Assembly: GCA_038114465.1 (NCBI GenBank)
Contig: JAYNQW010000013.1
Span: 1 to 64,000 of the forward strand
Direction of reading: 5' to 3'
DNA length: 64,000 nt
Source of the DNA: CALINB01 sp938045325
GTDB taxonomy: Bacteria > Pseudomonadota > Alphaproteobacteria > Rhodospirillales > CALINB01
The notes below the pieces were generated by a model. It was not told the DNA's origin. It ran no database searches and saw only the letters and a list, made by a program, of their open reading frames with translations. Below, in pieces: positions 59,743 to 64,000 of the stretch. Made by a program: the position numbers and the translations under genes. Numbering within the stretch: the first letter of the stretch is position 1; every line of letters begins with the position of its first letter.

Positions 59743-62460
59743 ATGACGGCGGGGCAGGACATCTTCGGCGCGAAGAAGACGCTCGAAACCAGTGGCGGGC
59801 GGGTATCGTATTTCAATATTCACGAGCTTGAAAAACAAAACGTCGGGCCGGTCTCGAAGCTGCCGTACTCGATTAAGGTTTGTCTCGAGAATATGCTGCG
59901 CAATGTCGATGGGCGCATCATCGACAAGCAAACCGTCGTCGACTCCGCGAATTGGAAAGACACCCGTCACAACTTAACGTATCCGCTGCGCATGTCCCGC
60001 GTCATGCTGCCCGACGCCGCCGGTATCCCGGCGTTCATGGATCTCGTTGCCATGCGCGAGAAGGTCGTCAAGCGCGGTCTCGACGGCAGCGGGGTGAACC
60101 CGGCCGTGCATACGGACCTCATCCTCGATCACTCGGTGATCGTGGATTATTTCGGCACGTCGGACGCGCTAACCAAAAACGTTGCGAAAGAATACGAACG
60201 CAACGCCGAGCGCTACAGTTTTTGTAAATGGGTAAAACAGGCATTCGATAACGTCACCGTCATTCCGCCCGGCCTCGGCATTTGTCATCAAATTAACCTC
60301 GAATATCTCGGCCGTGTCGTCATGAGCCGCCGCGACGGTAATGAAACGCTGGCGTATCCTGATAGTTTGGTTGCGTGTGACTCGCACACGCCGATGATCA
60401 ACGGCATCGGCATTTTGGGCTGGGGCGTCGGCGGCATCGAAGCGGAAGTCACCATGCTCGGCCAGCCGTATTTCCTGCCCGCCCCTGAGGTGGTCGGCAT
60501 GAAACTGACCGGCGAATTGAAACCCGGCGTGACGGCAACGGATCTCGTTCTTTCGATCACTGAGAAATTGCGCGAGGTCGGCGTCACCGCGGCGTTTGTC
60601 GAATACTTCGGACCGGGTGCAAAGCAGCTTTCCATTCCCGATCGCGCGACCATCGCCAACATGTCGCCCGAATACGGTGCGACCATGGGGTTCTTCCCGG
60701 TCGATGCGGTCACCATCGAGTATCTTAAGATGACCAACCGGGGCGGCGATCACGCCGATCTCGTTGAACGTTACACCAAAGAGAACGGCCTCTTTGCGAA
60801 TGGGGGTGCCGATCCCGAGTTTACGAAATTGGTCGAATTCGATCTCGGCCAAGTGGAGGCGAGTCTCGCCGGGCCTAAGCGGCCGCAGGACCGGGTGTCG
60901 CTTTATGACGTGAAGGAAAGTTTCCGCGACTACCTGCAAAAACCGAAAGACGAGCGCGGTTACGGCATGGACGCCAAAGAAGCCGCCCGCACGGCGAAAG
61001 CGATCATCGGCAACAACGAAGTCGAATTGGGTCACGGCATGACGGCGATTGCCGCGATTACCTCGTGCACCAACACGTCCAACCCGAATTTGCTAATGGG
61101 CGCGGGGCTCTTGGCGCGTAAGGCGCGCGAAAAAGGGTTATCGGCGAAGCCTTGGGTCAAAACGTCGTTGTCGCCGGGCAGTCAGGTCGTCACCGCGTAC
61201 CTGACCAAAACCGGCCTGATGGAAGACTTGGAAGCCATGGGCTTTTATGTTGTCGGCTACGGCTGCATGACCTGCGGCGGCAAGTCCGGACCGCTGCCCG
61301 AAGACGTCACCAAAGCCATCACCGATAACGATCTTGTCGCGACCGCCGTGCTATCGGCGAACCGCAACTTCGAGGGCCGCACTCATCCGATGGTGAAAGG
61401 CGCTTATTTGGCGTCACCGCCGCTGGTGGTGGCCTTTGCGCTCGCCGGCCGTGCCGACTTCGATTTCGCCAATGAACCCATCGGCCAAGATAAAAACGGC
61501 GAAGACGTTTTTCTCAAAGACATTTGGCCGAGTCCGGAAGAAATCCGCGACGCCGTCAACGAAGGCTTGAACGCCGAGATGTTTAGCGAGGCCTACGCAA
61601 CCGCAACCGAGGGCACCAAAGATTGGGATGACCTCGAAGCCCCCACCGGGCAGTTGTTCGCGTGGGACCCGAAATCCGATTACATCCTCTCGCCGCCTTG
61701 GTTCGATTTGCATCCGGAAGATTATACCTGGCCGGACGAACTGAAGGGCGCGCGTGTGCTCGGCATGTACGGAGATTCGCTGACAACCGATCACGTCACC
61801 CCGGGCGGCTATTTCCCGAAAGGCGGTGCGTCCGCGCAATATTTCGAGTCCATCGGTGTTGCGGAAAAAGATTTCAACACGGTCACCCAGCGGCGCGGCA
61901 ATCACCATGTCATGGAGCGGGTCATCTTCGCTAACGTGCGCATCAAGAACCTTGTCGTGCCCGGCAGCGAAGGGGATGTGACGCGCAAGTTCCCGGAAGA
62001 CGAACAGATGTTCATGTCCGAAGCCGCGCGTAAATACCGCGCGGAAGGAACCCCGATGATCGTCATGGGCGGAAAAGACTACGGCATGGGCTCAAGCCGC
62101 GATTGGGCGGCGAAAGGACCGGCGCTTTTGGGGATTTCCGCTATTATCGCGAATTCCTTTGAGCGCATTCACCGCTCCAACCTGATCGGCATGGGGATCG
62201 TGCCGCTGCTGTTTAAGGAAGGCGAAGGTCACGAAGCGCTTGGCCTTACCGGTGAGGAATCCCTCGATCTTTCGAACTTGGACGCCGGCATTACCGATGC
62301 CGCCCCCATCACCGTCACCGCGACCGCACCCGATGGTAAAGTTACAACGTTCGAGGTGTTGGCCGACGTGCGCTCACCGTATGAGACCGATTGCCTGAAA
62401 AGCGGCGGCGTGTTGCTCAAGGTGATGAACGCGTATATCGCCGAAGCGGGTAACGCTTAA
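59743..62460 (+). CDS. acnA: Aconitate hydratase (AcnA/IRP type)
   Basis: This 905-residue [4Fe-4S] hydro-lyase has the cluster cysteines in AITSCTNTSNPNLLMGAG and YGCMTCGGKSGPLP, the DSHTPMINGIGILGWGVGGIEAE substrate motif, and the swivelling C-domain with GSSRDWAAKGPALLGISAIIANSFERIHRSNLIGMGIVPL. The family members normally interconvert citrate and isocitrate. In this cluster it may serve as the TCA enzyme, or may act on a methylated or other tricarboxylate. The start is ATG 59743 with SD GGGAGG. Confidence 0.93.
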   Translation: MTAGQDIFGAKKTLETSGGRVSYFNIHELEKQNVGPVSKLPYSIKVCLENMLRNVDGRIIDKQTVVDSANWKDTRHNLTYPLRMSRVMLPDAAGIPAFMDLVAMREKVVKRGLDGSGVNPAVHTDLILDHSVIVDYFGTSDALTKNVAKEYERNAERYSFCKWVKQAFDNVTVIPPGLGICHQINLEYLGRVVMSRRDGNETLAYPDSLVACDSHTPMINGIGILGWGVGGIEAEVTMLGQPYFLPAPEVVGMKLTGELKPGVTATDLVLSITEKLREVGVTAAFVEYFGPGAKQLSIPDRATIANMSPEYGATMGFFPVDAVTIEYLKMTNRGGDHADLVERYTKENGLFANGGADPEFTKLVEFDLGQVEASLAGPKRPQDRVSLYDVKESFRDYLQKPKDERGYGMDAKEAARTAKAIIGNNEVELGHGMTAIAAITSCTNTSNPNLLMGAGLLARKAREKGLSAKPWVKTSLSPGSQVVTAYLTKTGLMEDLEAMGFYVVGYGCMTCGGKSGPLPEDVTKAITDNDLVATAVLSANRNFEGRTHPMVKGAYLASPPLVVAFALAGRADFDFANEPIGQDKNGEDVFLKDIWPSPEEIRDAVNEGLNAEMFSEAYATATEGTKDWDDLEAPTGQLFAWDPKSDYILSPPWFDLHPEDYTWPDELKGARVLGMYGDSLTTDHVTPGGYFPKGGASAQYFESIGVAEKDFNTVTQRRGNHHVMERVIFANVRIKNLVVPGSEGDVTRKFPEDEQMFMSEAARKYRAEGTPMIVMGGKDYGMGSSRDWAAKGPALLGISAIIANSFERIHRSNLIGMGIVPLLFKEGEGHEALGLTGEESLDLSNLDAGITDAAPITVTATAPDGKVTTFEVLADVRSPYETDCLKSGGVLLKVMNAYIAEAGNA

Positions 62461-62486
62461 CGTTTTAGCGAACGGTAAAAAACGCC

Positions 62487-63290
62487 ATGTTTAAAGCCTG
62501 GAACGAAAGCCAGCGCCGGAACGGGCCGTGGCACGTCGCTGTGCTGCTGATGCTCGGCATCGGTGTAGGTATTATCGGGCTTTATTATCTGCTCTCGAAG
62601 AATTTGATTTATTGCCCCATTGGGGATTCCAACCTTGCGTTCAGCCCCACGTATTCGGACCGTGGCGTGCTGTCCGAAGTCGGCGGGCTTAAGTTTTGGC
62701 TGCCGGCGAACTACGCGCAGTTCGAGCAAAATCAGAAAAGCGGCACGCACCCTTGGCTGGTGCTGCAGGGATTGCTGCCGGGTTTGCGGCCGTTGACGAA
62801 AAAGCTCGGCATTGTGGAGCGCGACAAACTCGACGATTGTGATTTTTATGTGCGTGACAAAGTCGTCGTTGCGTTGGTGCAGAAGAAACCGAAACCCTAT
62901 TGGGCCGACCGGGGCGGCATCGATTCCTTGTCGCTGAAAATGGTTTTACAAGGCACCCAGGAACTCGACGGCCCGCACGGCCTCAAGGAAATCCATCTTA
63001 TGGCCTTGAAGGAGGGTTATAGCACCAACCCGTTCCCGCAATCGTGGATGTACTCGCACACGTATCCGGATAAAAGGCGGATTTTTTTGTATTGCTGGCG
63101 CGATAAGCTTGGCGGGCGCGGCTGTTATTCACGCGCGGCTCCGTTGGATTTCACGCCCGAAACCAAGGCATCCGGCGTGTCGATGAAATACTACTTTAAT
63201 TACAGCGACCTCGCGCGCTGGCGTGAAATCGACAAGGAAGCCCGCGCGTTGGTGCGGGTGTTTTACGAGGCAGGGCAGGCCCGGCATTAA
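62487..63290 (+). CDS. Uncharacterised protein with N-terminal membrane anchor
   Basis: I do not recognise this 267-residue protein. It has one hydrophobic segment near the N-terminus (WHVAVLLMLGIGVGIIGLYYLLS, about residues 19-41) and a large hydrophilic part, with cysteines in YCPIGDSN, DDCDFYV, FLYCW and GRGCY. It may be exported and disulfide-bonded. It follows the aconitase by 26 bp, so it could be cotranscribed. The function is unknown. Confidence 0.75.
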   Translation: MFKAWNESQRRNGPWHVAVLLMLGIGVGIIGLYYLLSKNLIYCPIGDSNLAFSPTYSDRGVLSEVGGLKFWLPANYAQFEQNQKSGTHPWLVLQGLLPGLRPLTKKLGIVERDKLDDCDFYVRDKVVVALVQKKPKPYWADRGGIDSLSLKMVLQGTQELDGPHGLKEIHLMALKEGYSTNPFPQSWMYSHTYPDKRRIFLYCWRDKLGGRGCYSRAAPLDFTPETKASGVSMKYYFNYSDLARWREIDKEARALVRVFYEAGQARH

Positions 63291-63311
63291 GGTTCGCGTG
63301 TTTATTTGAAT

Positions 63312-63409
63312 ATCCTCATACTTCGAGATACCCTTTCGCCTCATCCTGAGGGGGCGCGTTAGCGCCTGTTTCGAAGGATAAGAGGCGAAGGGCCCCTCAG
63401 CATGAGGAT
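63312..63409. repeat. Palindromic intergenic repeat (same family as 39260-39347 and 59591-59714)
   Basis: The outer arms ATCCTCAT / ATGAGGAT enclose TTCGCCTC / GAGGCGAA and GGGGCGCG-TTA-GCGCC blocks. The whole region can fold into a long branched hairpin. It lies just before the last gene. Confidence 0.75.
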
Positions 63410-63475
63410 TTGCGGGTACTTTTTGAGCGGGCTGAAGTGTGCCAAAATAGTCACCTGATTATTAGGGAGGAAATT

Positions 63476-64000
63476 ATGGCGAAAACGGTCGCACAGGAAC
63501 TCGCGGCCCGAATCAACGGGCTGCGTTACGAAGACTATCCGCAAGAGGCTATCGATTGGGCCAAGATCGCTGTGCTTGACACGCTCGGTGTGTCGCTCGC
63601 GGGCGCGCCCGAGGAAACCACGCAAATTCCGATGAAGGTATTGGGCGCAGCACAGCATGCCGGGCCGAGCCTGGTTTGGGGCAGCGGCACGCGCACCTCG
63701 CCGTTGGACGCCGCGTTGATTAACGGCGTCGCCGCGCACGCGCTCGATTACGACGATTGCCACGACACCATGGGCGGGCATCCCTCGGCGGCCGTGATCC
63801 CGAGCTGCCTGGCGCTGAGTGACGACGTTACGCTCACCGGGCGCGACTTCATCGAAGCTTTTATCGCCGGTTATGAGATGGAAACGCGCCTCGCGTCGGG
63901 CGTGCATTTCGAGCATTACATCAAGGGCTGGCATCCGACCGCGACCATGGGCACGTTTGGTGCGGCGGCGGCTTGCGGGCGCTTGCTCAAGCTTGATGAG
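63476..64000 (+). CDS. MmgE/PrpD family protein (3 of 3), truncated by the window end
   Basis: The first 175 residues are visible and run off the window. MAKTVAQELAARINGLRYEDYPQEAIDWAKIAVLDTLGVSLAG, HALDYDDCHDTMGGHPSAAVIPSCLALS and GWHPTATMGTFGAAAACGRLL match the MmgE/PrpD N-terminal helical domain with the G-H-P-S and W-H-P-T motifs. SD TAGGGAGG lies 5-6 nt before the ATG. This is the third family member in 21 kb. Confidence 0.92.
   Translation, partial: MAKTVAQELAARINGLRYEDYPQEAIDWAKIAVLDTLGVSLAGAPEETTQIPMKVLGAAQHAGPSLVWGSGTRTSPLDAALINGVAAHALDYDDCHDTMGGHPSAAVIPSCLALSDDVTLTGRDFIEAFIAGYEMETRLASGVHFEHYIKGWHPTATMGTFGAAAACGRLLKLDE

Noticed and set aside
1..64000. Mobile elements, phage, CRISPR arrays, tRNA or rRNA genes
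   Set aside because: I looked for transposases, integrases, regularly spaced repeats and structural RNA motifs on both strands and saw none that I could support. A tRNAscan-SE or Infernal run would be needed to exclude small RNAs.

Overview
This 64 kb window looks like a draft chromosome or metagenome scaffold of an alphaproteobacterium, probably a marine member of the Rhodospirillales or a close relative. The evidence is the gene order around rodZ-like/ispG/hisS/hemA/prfA/prmC/DUF4167/clpB, the ubiquinone genes, the moderate GC content and the style of the intergenic palindromic repeats. A run of ten N at 34851-34860 marks a scaffold join. I found no rRNA, tRNA, CRISPR array, insertion sequence or prophage.

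Layout. (1) Positions 1-2700 hold two damaged genes: a membrane-sensor/AraC-type regulator with two apparent frameshifts, and an outer-membrane porin with an in-frame TGA. (2) Positions 2.7-30.6 kb are housekeeping: purB, an Ntn-hydrolase, a small heat-shock protein with a possible RNA thermometer, an MFS transporter, radC, map, sfsA, a methyltransferase, envelope genes, comF, grxC, a nitrilase-family amidase, ubiG, lysC, rodZ-like, ispG, hisS, hemA, prfA, prmC, a DUF4167 protein, clpB, a rhomboid protease and an M23 peptidase. (3) Positions 30.9-39.2 kb form a selenium locus: a periplasmic binding protein, ATPase and fused permease of a probable selenium-oxyanion ABC transporter; a flavoprotein fused to selenophosphate synthetase (SelD/SenC); a small heat-shock gene; and the divergent pair senB (selenosugar synthase) and senA (selenoneine synthase). 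(4) Positions 39.3-64 kb are a large accessory carboxylate/acyl-CoA catabolic region. It contains three MmgE/PrpD proteins, two isocitrate-lyase/PEP-mutase family lyases, an aconitase, an HMG-CoA-lyase-like enzyme, two MaoC-type hydratases, a CaiB-type CoA transferase, an acyl-CoA carboxyltransferase, an acyl-CoA dehydrogenase, two SDRs, an enolase-superfamily enzyme, a decarboxylase-like protein and a tricarballylate-dehydrogenase-like flavoprotein.

The standout feature is inside region 4. The gene at 54957-55475 (minus strand) reads through an in-frame UGA as a UGSC-motif selenoprotein (D-U-G-S-C-T-S-C-S-L-H-D). Nineteen bases that begin 11 nt after the UGA fold into a perfect 8-bp stem with a GUU loop, which fits a bacterial SECIS element. 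The gene directly upstream encodes a thioredoxin-like CPTC domain joined to a large uncharacterised domain, a natural candidate redox partner.

Taken together, the window suggests an organism that imports selenium, activates it to selenophosphate, makes selenoneine, and uses a selenocysteine enzyme of unknown function within a carboxylic-acid degradation cluster. The Sec machinery (selA, selB, tRNA-Sec), EgtD and any dedicated C-Se lyase are not in the window and must lie elsewhere if these pathways work.
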